NCBI RefSeq assembly: GCF_038396675.1
Contig: NC_088931.1
Coordinates: forward strand, 25,875,001-25,939,000
Source: Hydra vulgaris
Lineage: Eukaryota > Cnidaria > Hydrozoa > Anthoathecata > Hydridae
Direction: 5' to 3'
DNA length: 64,000 nucleotides
In this document: piece by piece, positions 1 through 12,559 of the stretch
How positions within the stretch are numbered: the first letter of the stretch is position 1
Layout: every line of letters begins with the position of its first letter
Position numbers and translations under genes: made by a program
Notes under the pieces: generated by a model
The model's database searches: none
What the model was told of the DNA's origin: nothing
Seen by the model: the letters and a program-made list of their open reading frames with translations, nothing else

Positions 1-2639
1 ACCAATGTAATAATAAACAGGTTTGAATAACCCCTAAATATCTAACTATTCTTAATTAAAAAAAAATTAATTTCTCAAAATATACAACTATAAGCAATAA
101 GCATAAAGTAATAAATAATAATAACTCTACAAAAACTAATTTAAAAATTATAAAATGTCATTTAGCATAATACATAAAACATAAAATAAACATAAAACAA
201 TAAATAATCCATAAATCAAAATTAATCTTTGATATTTTTTGTCAAATAAAATCTTACTAAACTGCGTAACTCTTATTTTACAAGAAAATCCATTGTTAGA
301 ACTTGAATATCTCTTTTACTATGTTTTTTTCACTCCCTTCAATTTAAGGTTCCGTTTGAAAGAATATAAATGACTACATAATAATATTAAGTAAAACTTG
401 CAAGTTTTATTGTAACTTTGGATAGTTTTTTTAAATAGAGATCTCTAACTATTTGTAAGTATTTTCACTTCACTTTTGTTCTTGTAAGAATTATCTTTTT
501 TGTATCTCCATTGTATATAGCACTAAATAATCATTATTTTTTGTTGTCACCAGGACTTCTACTATTAACTAATTTAGAATTTCTGCATAAAAATTTATTT
601 TTAAGTAGGTGGTGTGGTAAAAGTTATTTTATGTTGTAAGTTTAGGTTCTTTTCTATCTTGTGGTTGTAGCCACGGGAAATATATCGTAAAGGTTGTCTC
701 TTTTCTGAGTAAATTTTTTGGCAATTCTTTTAATTTTATATTTATCGTGGCTATTTTCAACAACATATAATATTACCTAGGCCGCTAGAAATAAATCTGT
801 CTTTTACAATCAAATGCCTCACTCAATAGCCTCATGCTCATATCAAATATACAAAAAAATATTGCAATCTTTAAGTTCTGTTAACGAGAGATAAATGTTA
901 CTCCACGCGAATTTTAAAACCTGCTATAAAACAGTACCTATCAGTAATATGCTGTTTTTGAATTCTTTGTGATTTTTTTCCCCAAAAAAGTACTCATAAA
1001 ATATGCTTTCTTTCCCACAATGTGATATGCTTTTTTTCTCTCATAAAAACTCATAACACTGTCTAAGTTACCTTAAGATTATTTGTTTCCTACCTAGGAT
1101 GATGTCAATTTTTGCTGTGCCCTTCTCTAAAAGAGAAAGGGCATTATTCAAAGATTCAGATACGGATATAGTGTTCCATACAAGGACGGATTTGATACAG
1201 AGATAAAGAAAAGAGTCCGCTGAAAAAAAGTGGTGAACACAATAAAGAGATTAAAGTAATTTTGTTTTGGGTTGAGATATAGTTTTCAAAAAAGATCGGA
1301 AGTAAGAGTTAATCCAAGAAGACGAAGGGTGGATGCAGGGGCGGACTGAGATCCAATTGGCCCACTGTGCTGTAAATAAAATTTGCCTGAAGCGTTGGGG
1401 TAATCGATAAATAATGTTATTAGATAGAGGGGGAGGGGTTGTAAAACGTTTGAAAATAATTGAAAACGAGGGGGGTGTTAAGAACTAAACAATTTAATGG
1501 CAACTTTTTTTGTAAGCCTAATTTACACTATTTAAGAGCAGATTTGTATACAATTTTGAAAATGTTGAGTGATTAGGGGCTGACCACGATCATCGAGAAA
1601 ACAGTTTAAATTCAGAAACGACCTTGTTTATTCAAAATCTAAAAAAACAATTTATTGTGTTTTACATCACTTTAGTACTGTAGAGAGCAAATGTATAATT
1701 AAACCAGAAAAAAATTGATGGTATATTTTTTATTTTCGGGAGAGGTGAAGAGAATTGACATCATTTTTAAGAAGGAGGAGGAAAGTAACTAAATATAAAC
1801 ATTAGACAACTAAATCTGAAAAAAATAAACTGGCAAAAAAAAACTAACAAATAATTTTTACTAAATAGCTTACATCTGTAGTATAAAAATTACCTTGTAA
1901 ACAATTTGAAAAATTAAGTATTTATTAACGAGTAATTTTATTATTTAAAAATCATAACATAAATACTTTTTTTTAAAAAAAATAATATTATGTAGCAAGA
2001 TGTTATCCGTGCAAACACTTTGGTCTTTACACAGATAACATCTGGTTTATCAATGATGAAGACTTTTTCAATACTTCAATATTTCTTGGAAATCAATAGC
2101 ATCCAATATATATCTTTCAATAAACATTAGCATGAATGCTTCAAGATGGTCTTGATTTAAAGAAGATCGTAAACGATATTTCAATAACTAAATAAAGTTT
2201 AAGTAAGTTAAGTAACTAAGTATAGTTCAAATAAGTAAATATAGTTTAAGGAAGTATATTTTACTTTTAACTTCTGAATCCTTTTTATCCCAATCTAATG
2301 TAAATTTGTTATTGTCACACTCGACTCCCCACCCTCTCAGGAGAGAAAGAGAAGAGATTCAACGTGGAAAAATTGTTTTTAACTAACCAACCTTCAAAAT
2401 GTTTTATCCTCAGCTTAGTACATTATACAGATATTGATAAATTCGAACGGCATGGTTATATGCTTTCCCTTCAAAATACGCTCCAATGAATTTTTACCTT
2501 AAAAATAAATAAAAAATATCTTTAGTACTTCGACCTTCTTCGGTCAAAAAAATCTGCTGAAACATTTGCTACGTAATACAATGTTAATAAAATTTAAGGA
2601 GATAAAGAAATCACTCATCGGCTATATCAGCTTTAATTA
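1..2639. other. AT-rich stretch without a recognisable gene
   Basis: I see no coding sequence here. It is AT-rich with many homopolymer runs. Two small items stand out. At about 1119-1144 there is a short imperfect hairpin (TGCCCTTCTCT and its near complement). At about 1336 a sequence beginning CAGGGGCGGACTGAG resembles the terminal repeat of a hAT element, but I found no partner end, so it is probably old transposon debris. Confidence 0.5.
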
Positions 2640-3392
2640 TCTAGTCTTGTAATCAGGCATCATTAAATCTTATACCAATAACAGCTAGAAAAATACAAGA
2701 TATGTGAAATGCATCCCTTCGGAGAACTATGAACCTTTTAAGATCAATATGAATAGGGCTCATCAGGTTTTCCACCGCTTTTGCATACATAGCTTGATTC
2801 ATTCAGCGTCAGTGGATAACTTCTGGTATCCTTTTAGCTGTAATTAGGTAGTTAAACCCATTTCAACTTGGGATATCATTAGAAAAATGATATAATAAGG
2901 TCCAAAAGAAATCCAGCTTCTCTGAAACTACCAGTAACATACTGTCTTTTGATAACGCGTTTGTTTGACGTAATTGGTCTGGTTCTTCTTGATTATGCTT
3001 TATATACAGAGGCAACTCTTTCTCAATTGCTTTAAAGGATCTTTCACTTTTTATTGAAACTATTTTGTTAACCCCGCCAAAAACAAACCCGCCAAATTCT
3101 GCAACTACAGCATTCTGCAAAGTCCTTCTATCTGGAATCTTTGTTCTGTCTGTGTAGTTTTCCTAGTAAAATTCAAATAACTTACTTGTATAAATAATCT
3201 CTAAATTGTCATCATTCTGTGCCCGATATACTAGCCATGAGTCGTAGAGTGTCAGCTTTACTTAGAGCGTTTTCTTTAACAGGTTTGCAGCACTTTCCGT
3301 TACGCATTTTGTAAGGGTTTCAAATTCGTTTCTATCCTTATTAGTCTTTTTGCGATAGCAAATGCAACATTCTTCAGCCGCAATAATTTTTC
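2640..3392 (-). pseudogene. Decayed transposon-like protein gene with a CxxC zinc motif, unknown family
   Basis: One reading frame on the minus strand runs from a splice-acceptor-like site (TTTCAG just above 3392) down to about 2640, broken by roughly six stop codons but with little sign of frameshift. It starts GKIIAAEECCICYRKKT, with a CxxC pair that could bind zinc. It continues through VVAEFGGFVFGG, a basic helix region (KSERSFKAIEKELPLY) and QAMYAKAVENL, and ends FLAVIGIRFNDA. I recall similar uncharacterised proteins in cnidarian genomes but cannot name the family, and I assign no function. The longest unbroken piece is 2863-3120. The hAT element at 3527-7045 lies directly upstream, and coding-like sequence continues on its far side (about 7070 and 7310-7460), so the hAT probably inserted into this gene. 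Confidence 0.55.
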
Positions 3393-3673
3393 CTGAAACA
3401 AGGGAATTATTTTAAATTTGAAGAAGTACATAAAACAATAAAAAACGTGAAAACTGAGGGTAATTTTCTTTGCTTTGCACCTCTTTTACGAGCTTAGATT
3501 CTGTGCTCAGATGAGGATGCACAATCCAGTGGTGGATTAAGACTTTTCGGGGCCCGGGGCTATTTAAAAGTAGGAGGCCCCGTTCCACTAACAACGACAA
3601 AAATGAGTAAAAAAAAGATTTTCTTGAAAACGCTACCACTGATATTAATTTATATACAAATTTTATATTTATT

Positions 3674-6506
3674 TTATTGAATTAAGTTGAGTGATTTTTT
3701 TCTGCTTTTCTTCCCCGCAAACTCTGCAATCACATCGCTGAAATCCAAAGTTTCTAATAATTTTGACTCGATAGTTAATCTTGCTATATTACTTAAACGA
3801 CTATGGACCATTGTTGATCGGTGCATGTTCTTAACTCTTTTAAGAGTAGAGAATGATCTCTCAGCCTCGCAATTTGTTATGGGAATAGTTAGAAACAAGC
3901 GATATGCTATATAAACATTTGGAAATACATCAATTTTATCGGTTTCAACAATCCAATTTAAAATATGCAGAGGAATCAATGTGTTTTCAGTCTCAGATTT
4001 ATCTTTTTTATGCGGAAAAAAAACCGGAGGCTGCAACTTTAATAATGTTACAACTTGTTCTATATCAAATATGAAACTATCTTCTAAATCATTTGAGTAC
4101 ACTTCTACAATTTTTTTCGCGCTAACTTGCAATTCCATGGTACTAATAGTTAACAGCTTCGATTGAAATCCAAATAACTTATTTACGTGGTTGTAACCAT
4201 CAGTTCTTATAGTTAATTGTCTCACAATTTTGTCAATAATGACAAAAAATGTATTCACTCGAAACTTGTCGGATACGCTTAAAGAATCAACTTGGTTTTT
4301 TCCGTTGCTCAATTTTTTAATTACCTTTCTTTTGTTCTTATCAGAATAGTCTTTTTCAATAAGTTTTTTTGATTCATTCTCAAACCTCGTAAAGTCGTTT
4401 CGTAAGTTTTTTACGAAGTCAATTAGTGAAAGTAACATACTGCTTGCTGTATGCAAATCTAATTTAACTTTTTGAAGAAATTTGCTAACTGCATTAAACC
4501 TCTTAAGTATGTGATGCCAAAGTACAGTCATGAATGCAAATTCTAGCTTAGTGATCTTATTTAATAAACACAAAGCTTCATGAAGAGTATCAGATTTTTC
4601 TTCTGTATCCACAGCTATATGACATAGCGCTGCATGAATCCCATCAAAATTTTCTACCAAACTTTTTGAAGCATCTGACCTGCATGACCATCGTGTATCT
4701 GATAGGCGCTTGAGTGTAGCATGATTTCCTTTCAATAAATCCCATCTATGTGTTGAAGCTACAAAAAATGAATACAAACTCTGGAAAACGCCAAAATAGT
4801 TGATAGAATTGATGCACTCACTGACACTGCACTGCCCTACTAAATTTAAAGAATGTCCAGCGCAGGGGATATAAAAAGCTAATTCACTCCGCTCTTTTAA
4901 ACGCGCCTTTAATCCAGAATATTTACAAGACATATTCCTTGCATTATCGTATGCCTGTCCCCGACAATTGGTTATATCAATATTAACTTAGTTTCTCCGC
5001 GCAGCGACCTTGCTCGGAAAGGTTCGTGTTTCGGAGTTAAAGAGTTGAGAGAGGGTTGCACCACAAATAACAAAAAAAAAAAAAAAAAAAAAAACACACA
5101 AAAAAAAACGAGTAGCCTCCTCGACTGTAGTGGCCCCCTCGGGCCTTGGGGAGGTGAATAATCTAAAAAAAAAAAAAATCATATCTTTCCAGTAAATCTA
5201 AAATGTCAGTAATCAAAGATTTACCGTCGTGGCTTTTAATTTGTAGAAAACAAAAAAATCGTTCATACACGTGGCCATTTAGATAATAACGAAATATCAC
5301 AGAAAGTTGATCCACGTGAGAAATATCAGGAGTCTACTCTACGATAATTCCCCAGTATTTTGCTTTTTTTATTTCGGTAATAATGTGCGTTAAAACCTTT
5401 TGAGACATAATATCAATTAGCTCTTCACAAATAGTTTTAGACAAATAATTTACATTACCTTTGCCTTTATTTGCAAAAGTGTCAATGTGTTGCTTTAAAA
5501 CTGGATCAAATTGAGTCAACAGTTCTAACATGCCTAAGTAATTTCCGTTATTTGACGATCCTATAACTTCATTATGGCCTCGAAATGCTAAACCTCTTCC
5601 GGCTAAAAAACGAATAACCGCAACTATTCTATTTATGATTGCAGACCAATAATTAAATTCCCTTTTAATCTGGCTTACCATATATTCATCGACATGAGTA
5701 TTTTGTTTTATGAATTCTATCCACTTAATCATACATTGAATATGTTCCTTGCTGTTTTCGTGGCCGAAAATAGTTTGTTTAGCTTTTTTCCAATTGTAAT
5801 AGCCACTTTTGACAAATACGTTGTCGTAATCGGTTGAAAACAACTTGCAAACATAACAAAATACACATCCAGTGGATTCAGAAAACATTAACCATTTTCG
5901 GTCACACTTTTCGCCATTATTCATCACTTTTTGAAAATATTTAACCGAATAATATCTGTACTGGTTTTTGAACATCCGCTTCGAAAATTCGAAATTAGAG
6001 TCATTATTTTGAAAAAAAAAGCATACCCCTTGTTTAAATACTTCATATGTTCGTTTTCCTTTAATTGTAATGGCCATAAAGCAGGGTCTTCGCGTAGAAT
6101 GGTATCTAGGAAAAATAATCATGATAAATAAACCTAATAAAAAAATATTAAGTGACAATTTATAGAATAAAAATATTAACTGCCTAAAAAGTAAATTGTT
6201 TGTTTAGCAGATGTTAGAGGTGTCATTAAAGACAGTAAAAATTGGAGTACCTGAGTCAAGCTCATTGTTATGCATTGTAGATTCAACACTTTCAACTTCT
6301 TGAATTTCATTTGAAGGACCTTGGCAGGCTACCTCATTTTTTGTGTTATTGTTTTCATTGTTTTTATTATTATCTACAATTTATGGAAATTGCATAATAG
6401 TTTGGTTTGATGAAAAAAAATTTGTCATTTTCGGAAGTTTAGCTACCATTTCCTCTCTCTCTTTCTTCAATATTCTTTTACAAGCTCCACTTTCATATTT
6501 TCTTAG
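3674..6506 (-). pseudogene. hAT transposase (TTF zinc finger, DUF4371, hAT C-terminal dimerisation), disabled
   Basis: Read from 6506 downward. A first exon (about 6506-6230) encodes SGACKRILKKEREEM, the basic N-terminus usual in this group, and has one in-frame TAA. The main frame (6158-5334) holds a TTF-type zinc-binding domain (residues about 60-130, CVFCYVCKLF and a later GHENSKEHIQC) and the start of a DUF4371 region (RFLAGRGLAFRGHNE). A TAG at 5334-5336 interrupts the conserved block that continues TPDISHVDQL. A SINE at about 4979-5180 then splits the gene just before NCRGQAYDNARN. The last 419 codons (4933-3674) carry the RNase H-like part and the hAT dimerisation region ITNCEAERSFSTLKRVKN. 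The enzyme would cut and paste its own element in the nucleus. Two stops plus the SINE make it a pseudogene. Confidence 0.88.
4979..5180 (+). repeat. 5'-truncated SINE copy inside the hAT transposase gene
   Basis: Positions 4985-5160 match the body of the SINE at 53262-53505. Both share TCGGAGTTAAAGAGTTGAGA-type sequence, a GTAGCCTCCTC block, TGTAGTGGCC and GCCTTGGGGAGGTGAAT, then a poly-A tail. The tRNA-like head is missing here. An internal A run (about 5070-5110) has expanded. ATATC occurs on both sides (4974-4978 and 5181-5185) and may be the target duplication. Because it lies within hAT coding sequence, it inserted after the hAT element. Confidence 0.8.
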
Positions 6507-7053
6507 CATTTTAATTATAACTGTATAACCTGAAAAGTGTTAAACTGTTCTTTTTTTCTCTTTCACGAATTGAGCGCTTCAGCTATTAAAAGCATTCACA
6601 CAAGAACTCTTTTGTGCGGAAGTACAAAAGAATTGTAGAATTGCAATCGTGCATTTTCAATAACAGTATAATTATTCAAGTCATTAATAATTTTCCGAAG
6701 GGAATTGTTTTTGTAGCAATTTGTACAAATGTTACATTCAATTATTGCTATAAGGCGCTGCTACCAATCTAGTAATTTTATTTTTTGTAGAAGTAGTTGC
6801 GCTCCATCGTTGTCAAACACGGGAAAAAATATATAATGCAGCGTTTTTGTTGACAGTTATTTTATTTTTGTGCTTTTGTTTTCAGACAATTTAGTAAACT
6901 TAACTTTGGCTCTTTTAAGTTAATAAAAGATTTAATTTTCAGAGTTAATAAAAAATTATTTACTTTAAATCGGAATCCCTAAAATTGTGGGACCCGGGGC
7001 TATAGCCCCCTAGTCCCTTCCCCCCTCTTCCTTGATTCGCCACTGGCACAACC

Positions 7054-8118
7054 CACGCCTATACTCTCGTTGACTTTTTCTGCTCTATTTTTCCAACGTT
7101 GTAGAATTTTTAATATTTTTATATTCTATATTGTTTTTATATTATATTCAAAGATGTTACTTATTGTTACATCTTTGATAAAACAAGAGAGTTGTTTAGC
7201 ACGTTTCAGGTAGAATGATTATGATTTTAAAGTCATTTCGAATTGACTATAGTAAAAAAAAAAGATGTTATTTGTTTTTTCCGTACCATTGTTTTAGGCA
7301 GTATATAAAGAAATAAATTGAGTCGGACATTTAATTTGAGGCTCACCAACCATTCTTCACTTTTCGCAAGCGCATTTTCACTAAAACCACGCAGTTTGTT
7401 ATGACCAACATGAAGTATGCAAGCATTTCTAATTTCTTTTTTAGGGACTAGATTAAGATGCTACGTTTTTTTGCAACTCGTCATTATTTACTTTAATAAC
7501 AACAAATAAATAAAAATAAATAAAACAAGTTTTATTTATTTTTCAGTTTTTGAAAAGTAACATTTGTTAACGTAAACAAAGAACGAAAGCAAATTTTCTT
7601 TTTTAGATTCATTAAATTAAAACTATTTTAGAATTTTAATACAATATTAAAAGGCAATTATTAATAAAATTGTTTTTAAATAAGGTTTTTGAAATTTTAA
7701 TTACATATATTTAAGTAATTGTATTTAAAACATCTAATTTTACAAATTATCAATAATTTGTGAAAACTAAACTAAAGCTTTGCGGTATTCGATTTATGAA
7801 CAACATGGCGGATATTTTATATTTAAAATCTTTTCAATAAGTTGCATCTATTTTTGTCTTTAACTAAAGTTATAAGCAGTTTCCGCGTGGCACGGAAAGA
7901 TTTTTAAATTTCTTAAGTTATAGAACAAGTCTGAACAAAAATTAGAATATCCACTCAAGATGTTTAGTTTACCGTTTTTTTTTACATGTAGCGACCAGAC
8001 AATATGAAGGAAACAGGTTTTCTTTAACACTTTTATATAAAAGTTGCATTGGAATTCATACTTATCATACTTATGTTTACTCTCTACATTAAACTTTTTA
8101 TGTTACTTTTTTTCTTAG
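7054..8118. other. AT-rich stretch, no clear gene
   Basis: No firm gene. A minus-strand stretch at about 7310-7460 is open and reads NACILHVGHNKLRGFSENAL. It might be an upstream exon of the decayed gene at 2640-3392, on the other side of the hAT insertion. The remainder is low-complexity AT-rich sequence. Confidence 0.3.
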
Positions 8119-9125
8119 TTAAAAAAGTTACTCTCAAAGATCTCCATAACATAGCTGCAAAACAGAAAGGTACCACAGATTTAAAATCACTAATTGCAGT
8201 CTTACAAAAATGTAATGGTTAGTATAAATATATTTTTTTTAAATTAATTAAATTCAAATTTAAATTAATGAAATTTAAATTTAAATTAATAAATGTGCAA
8301 CAAGGAAACAAATATTGATTTCATTTTAAACAGCATTGACATTAGTTTTTTTTGAATGATGCTTTAAATGTAAGATGAAAAATTAAGAAGTTAAATAATA
8401 AGTTTTTAAGTTGGGAAGATATTTCTGTACATATATTGATGGACTGTTGGGAAGAGCATTCTTCTTAAAGTTGGGAAGATGTTTCTGTACATATATTGAT
8501 GTTTAAAGGATTTTAACTAAATAAAGGCTTTAATTAAGTTTTTTAATTGAAAGCATTTTTTATAAGCTTGTATTATGATTTGTTTGCATGTTTAAACAAC
8601 TTTTAATTATATTCTTCTTTTTTTATTTTCTTTAGTTCTACGTTGACATTCTACACCATAACATGACGTTAGTTTAATATACCTACTGTTGAAATATGCT
8701 TTAAGAGTAGTAAATTTTTTTGAATTGAAATTTACTTTATTGATCATTAGTCATCAGTTAGTAAAAAAAATTATAATCAACATTATTTAGGTAACAGTAC
8801 CTTTGTTTTTTTGTAGCATTACAAAGTAATTTTGTACTCTTTATCATTATGTTGAGAATTTGTGTTATAACTTATTGATATTTAAGTAATTATTGTTTTT
8901 TGTTTCAGGTTTTAACTATTTTTATCTCTACTCTTGGAAATAATGTAGTATTCTTCAATAATATGGGAGTATACTGTTTGAATGAAATAATATAAAATGC
9001 ATATCAAACTAAAAATTTATATTTGAACTTACTTTCACAGATTTACCTCTTGTATTTTTAAATGATTTTTAACAATATTTTTATGTATAGATGCTCTTGT
9101 TATCAAGTTAAATCATTATACAATA

Positions 9126-10048
9126 GTAGGGGAGACCGGGGCTAGTTGGCTCGGTTTTTACTCTATGAGCTCTGTAGCCCTAACAGTACATTTTTTTAAA
9201 AATAATAAAGTGTAGTCTTAAAGAGTATGGATTAGGGTATCTTATAAAATTTGCATTCATTTAAAAAAAAAAATTCTTGGGGCCTTTCTGGACCCTCAAA
9301 AAAAAAAAAAATTTGCGCCAACTTTCCCCACCACGGGGTAAGTTGGCGCAAACTATAAAAATGATTATTAATGCACTATTAAGTGCAAAATTAATAGAAA
9401 TTTTTTTAAAATTAATTTTTGCAACAATTTTATCCCAAAATTTAATATTACTTTTAGCTGGTACCAAATATTAGTCCGTATAAAAGCCAAACAGTAACCC
9501 ACCTTTTATCTGTAGAAAAAAAAACTAAACAAAATTTTTTTTTAATTTTTTTGTAAGAATAAATATTTTCAATATTGTTAAAAATAAAAAAAATTAAAAA
9601 AGATAATTTTATAAAAATAAATATTTTTTTCCATAGTAAATGCTTTGAGCCAACTTACCCCGTAAAAAATTTGTCAACTTACCCCGAAGGCTTTTTTTTT
9701 AATAAACAGATCCTGAAAAACGGCAGCTTTGAAAAAAAAGTCTGACTGGATATAGTAAACCAATTGTGACTGGAACTTTTACAATAATTTTTTTTTCATA
9801 CGACTAAATATTTTCTTTGTAGAGTAAAAAGGAAGCGATGTTCTAAAAGTTACGTTTTTGTCCAAAAAATGCATAAATCTCAATATCTCCCATGCGCATG
9901 CGCGAATCCTGACAATACTACAGTGAATGATGAAATGATCAATGAGGAAGTTTCTGAGTAATTTTTGTCACTTTTCGATGAAAGGCTCTAAAGATAAACG
10001 CAGTTCGTCAACTTACCCCTGCGGCCAACTAGCCCCGGTCTCCCCTAC
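9126..10048. mobile_element. Non-autonomous terminal-inverted-repeat element, TA target site
   Basis: The left end GTAGGGGAGACCGGGGCTAG and the right end are exact inverted copies over at least 25 bp, and each is flanked by TA (9124-9125 and 10049-10050). The element is 923 bp and has no gene. It contains several subterminal copies of GGGGTAAGTTGGC in both orientations: a hairpin at about 9314-9354, then copies near 9650, 9677 and 10010. Such repeats could be transposase-binding sites. It sits in the intron of the ZSWIM3-like gene. I cannot assign a superfamily with confidence. Confidence 0.85.
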
Positions 10049-10545
10049 TATAGTATATCAGATTTATTAACATAGACAAATTCAGCATTGCCATGTTCAT
10101 AGGATAAGGCTACATGATGCTAGGCCTATGTTTTGTGAATCCAGACCCAGCGCAGTAATAAAGTAGTAAACTTATCTAACTATTTATTAAATGTCAGGAA
10201 ATTTCAATAGTTTGATATGCCAGTATAATGGCAATAGCTTGCTCTTGAGGATGTAGCTTCCTAAAGAGTGATTTCATATCCACATTTAAGTGGGGGTTAC
10301 CTACTAGAGTTTGTTCTCCTAATAAATTTGAATTCTCTATGGCCACTGAGCCTCTCCTGCCCTGTTGTTCTTTTTCAATATAATTAGATTTTCATTTAAA
10401 ACATAACACAAATCTGTTGAATATATAACTTCTTTTTTATTAGGACCAGATCTTAAACTAAGAACAGATGAAAATGCTATTGTAACTGAAATATATGTTT
10501 TCAAGACTATGAAATGAAGCTATTTTTTAGTTTATATCCTAAGTT

Positions 10546-12559
10546 TGGATTCAGGCTGGATTGGAATCTTTTATTCCCTCTTGACGATTCCAGGTCAAGC
10601 CTCACTCTTCTCACATTGTGCTGCTGCAATTGCTAATTGAAACCATAACTTCCATATCTATCAGCAAAATAATTCCCCAGAAAACAGAAGTCTGTTTATT
10701 ACTGCTAGAAACCATTGTAAAAAGGTTTTGTCTAGTGCTAAAGTCCGCTATTCTTAGGTCATGCAATCTTGTGTTTCATCACAAAAATTAGGCTTTTGTG
10801 ACTTCTGGAGAATCTTTAATAGTATCTATAATATGGGAAAGTCTATAATTCCACCTCTCTTGTTTGGTTCAGACTTTGTCATCTCACCTAAAGACAAAGC
10901 TGAATTATTTGCTAAGAACTTTTCATCAATATCATCTCTTGATTCCACTAGTTGCATTCTACCTGATATAGCTGTCAAACAGGTTGATCTATTGCTTGAC
11001 ATTCGTATCACTCCAGCTTCTGTATCTAAAGCGATTTCCTGCTTAGACTCTTCTACAGCTTGAGGTCCGGACAACATTCCTGTTATATTCTTACAGAAGT
11101 GTTCACCGGAGGTGTCATCTATACTTTCAAAACTACTCAACAAGTGCTTATCAGAGTCTTACTTTCAAGCCTGCTGGAAAGCGGCATCTGTTATCCCTAT
11201 TTTAAAAAATTCTGGAGAGCGATCGGATTTGTCTAACTACCGTCCCATTAGTCTTGATTCTATCATAAGCAAGGTTTTTGAATCTTTAATTAAGAAACAC
11301 TTAAAATAATAACCAATAGATTTTATTGCGCATTAGATAAAGGTGGAGAGGTTAAGGCCATCGCTCTTGACATTTCTAAAGCTTTTGATAAAGTTTGGCA
11401 TGCTGGTATTCTCCATTATAAGCTTTCTTCTTACAGTGTATCTAGTAACATCTTTAAGATTATTGAATCCTTTCTTTCCAATTGTAGAATAAAAGTTGTC
11501 CTCGATGGACAGCACTCTTCTTCTTATTCTGTAACTTCAGGGGTTCCTCAAGATTCAATCCTTGGACCTATACTCTTTTTAATTTACATTAAAAATCTTC
11601 TAGATATTCTCACATCTAAGGTGGCATTGTACGCTGATGATACTACCATTTATTCTTGTCATGATAAGAATCCAACACTCTCTGATTACTTCGAGGGGGC
11701 ATTTGAGCTTGAAAAGTATCTCACTTCTGCTACAGCATGGGGCTCACAGTGGTTGATGAACTTTAATACAGATAAAACTCAATTTTTTTCAGCCAATCGT
11801 TTTCGCAATAATTTAGATCTTCTTATACTTACGAACGGTAGTATACTCGATGAGTCATCTACCCTTCATCTTCTAGGATTAACTCTTACTTCCGATCTTT
11901 CTTGGAAACCATATATCAAATCCGCTGCAAAATTAGCATCTGCTAAGGTTGCATCTCTTTATCGAGCTCGACACTTTTTTACTTCGGATTCTATTCTCTA
12001 TCTCTATAAATCTCAAATCCGGCCTTGTATGGAATACTGTTGCCACATCTAGGGTGTATCTTCTAATGATGCCCTTTCTCTTTTAGACAAGATGCAAAAA
12101 CGCATGTAAACATAGTTGGATCTGCTCTTGCAGCCAACCTCCAACCATTATCCCATCATCGTAGTGTTGCTTCTTTTTCTCTTTTCTACAAATACTATAA
12201 TGGGCACTGCTCTAAAGAGCTAGTGTTTCTTGTGCCATCTACTAAAATTCATTCTTGTGTTACTCGTCATTCAATTAAGTCTCATCCTTTTTCTGTAACT
12301 GTTCCAAAGTGCTCCAAAAACTTATTATTAACTTAACGAATAACTTGTTATTCGTCTAGTTTTTTTCCTCGAACATCAGCTTTTTGGAATTCGCTTCCTT
12401 CATCTTGCTTCCCTGATTCATATAATTTGCAATCCTTTAAGTTGTCTGTCAATTGTTATCTTGCTCTACTATCTTCATCTTTTCTCTTCCAGTAACTTCC
12501 AACTCTAATTAGTGGTTGCTTGAAGCCTTGTTGGTAGCAAAGATGTTAAAAAAAAAAAA
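10546..12559 (+). mobile_element. CR1/Jockey-like LINE copy, 5'-truncated, with reverse transcriptase remnant
   Basis: The copy begins in the region after the endonuclease and ends in poly-A at 12548-12560. It encodes the reverse transcriptase of a non-LTR retrotransposon. Seen in order are WKAASVIPILKNSGERSDLS with NYRPISL, LDISKAFDKVWHAG, SGVPQDSILGPILFLIYI and the catalytic ALYADDTTIYSC. The frame is broken by a TGA at about 11062, a deletion near 11310-11330 and shifts near 11600 and 12050. AAGTT precedes the LINE (10541-10545) and follows it (12560-12564), a probable short target duplication. When the insert is removed, the ZSWIM3-like protein reads YPKLFLVDATYKL without a break. The same family recurs at 60845-62741 and, diverged, on the minus strand elsewhere. 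Confidence 0.88.

Larger units (their letters stand above)
3527..7045 (-). mobile_element. Complete hAT element (TTF/DUF4371 type) with 8-bp target duplication
   Basis: The left end reads CAGTGGTGGATTAAG and the right end, reverse-complemented, CAGTGGCGAATCAAG. These are imperfect terminal inverted repeats of hAT type. Next to them are GCACAATC (3519-3526) and GCACAACC (7046-7053), an 8-bp target duplication with one mismatch, as expected of hAT insertion. Both subterminal regions contain a GC-rich CCCGGGGCTAT motif. The element is 3519 bp long and carries a transposase gene on the minus strand, interrupted by a SINE. The old stops and the diverged duplication mean it is not autonomous now. 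Confidence 0.9.
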
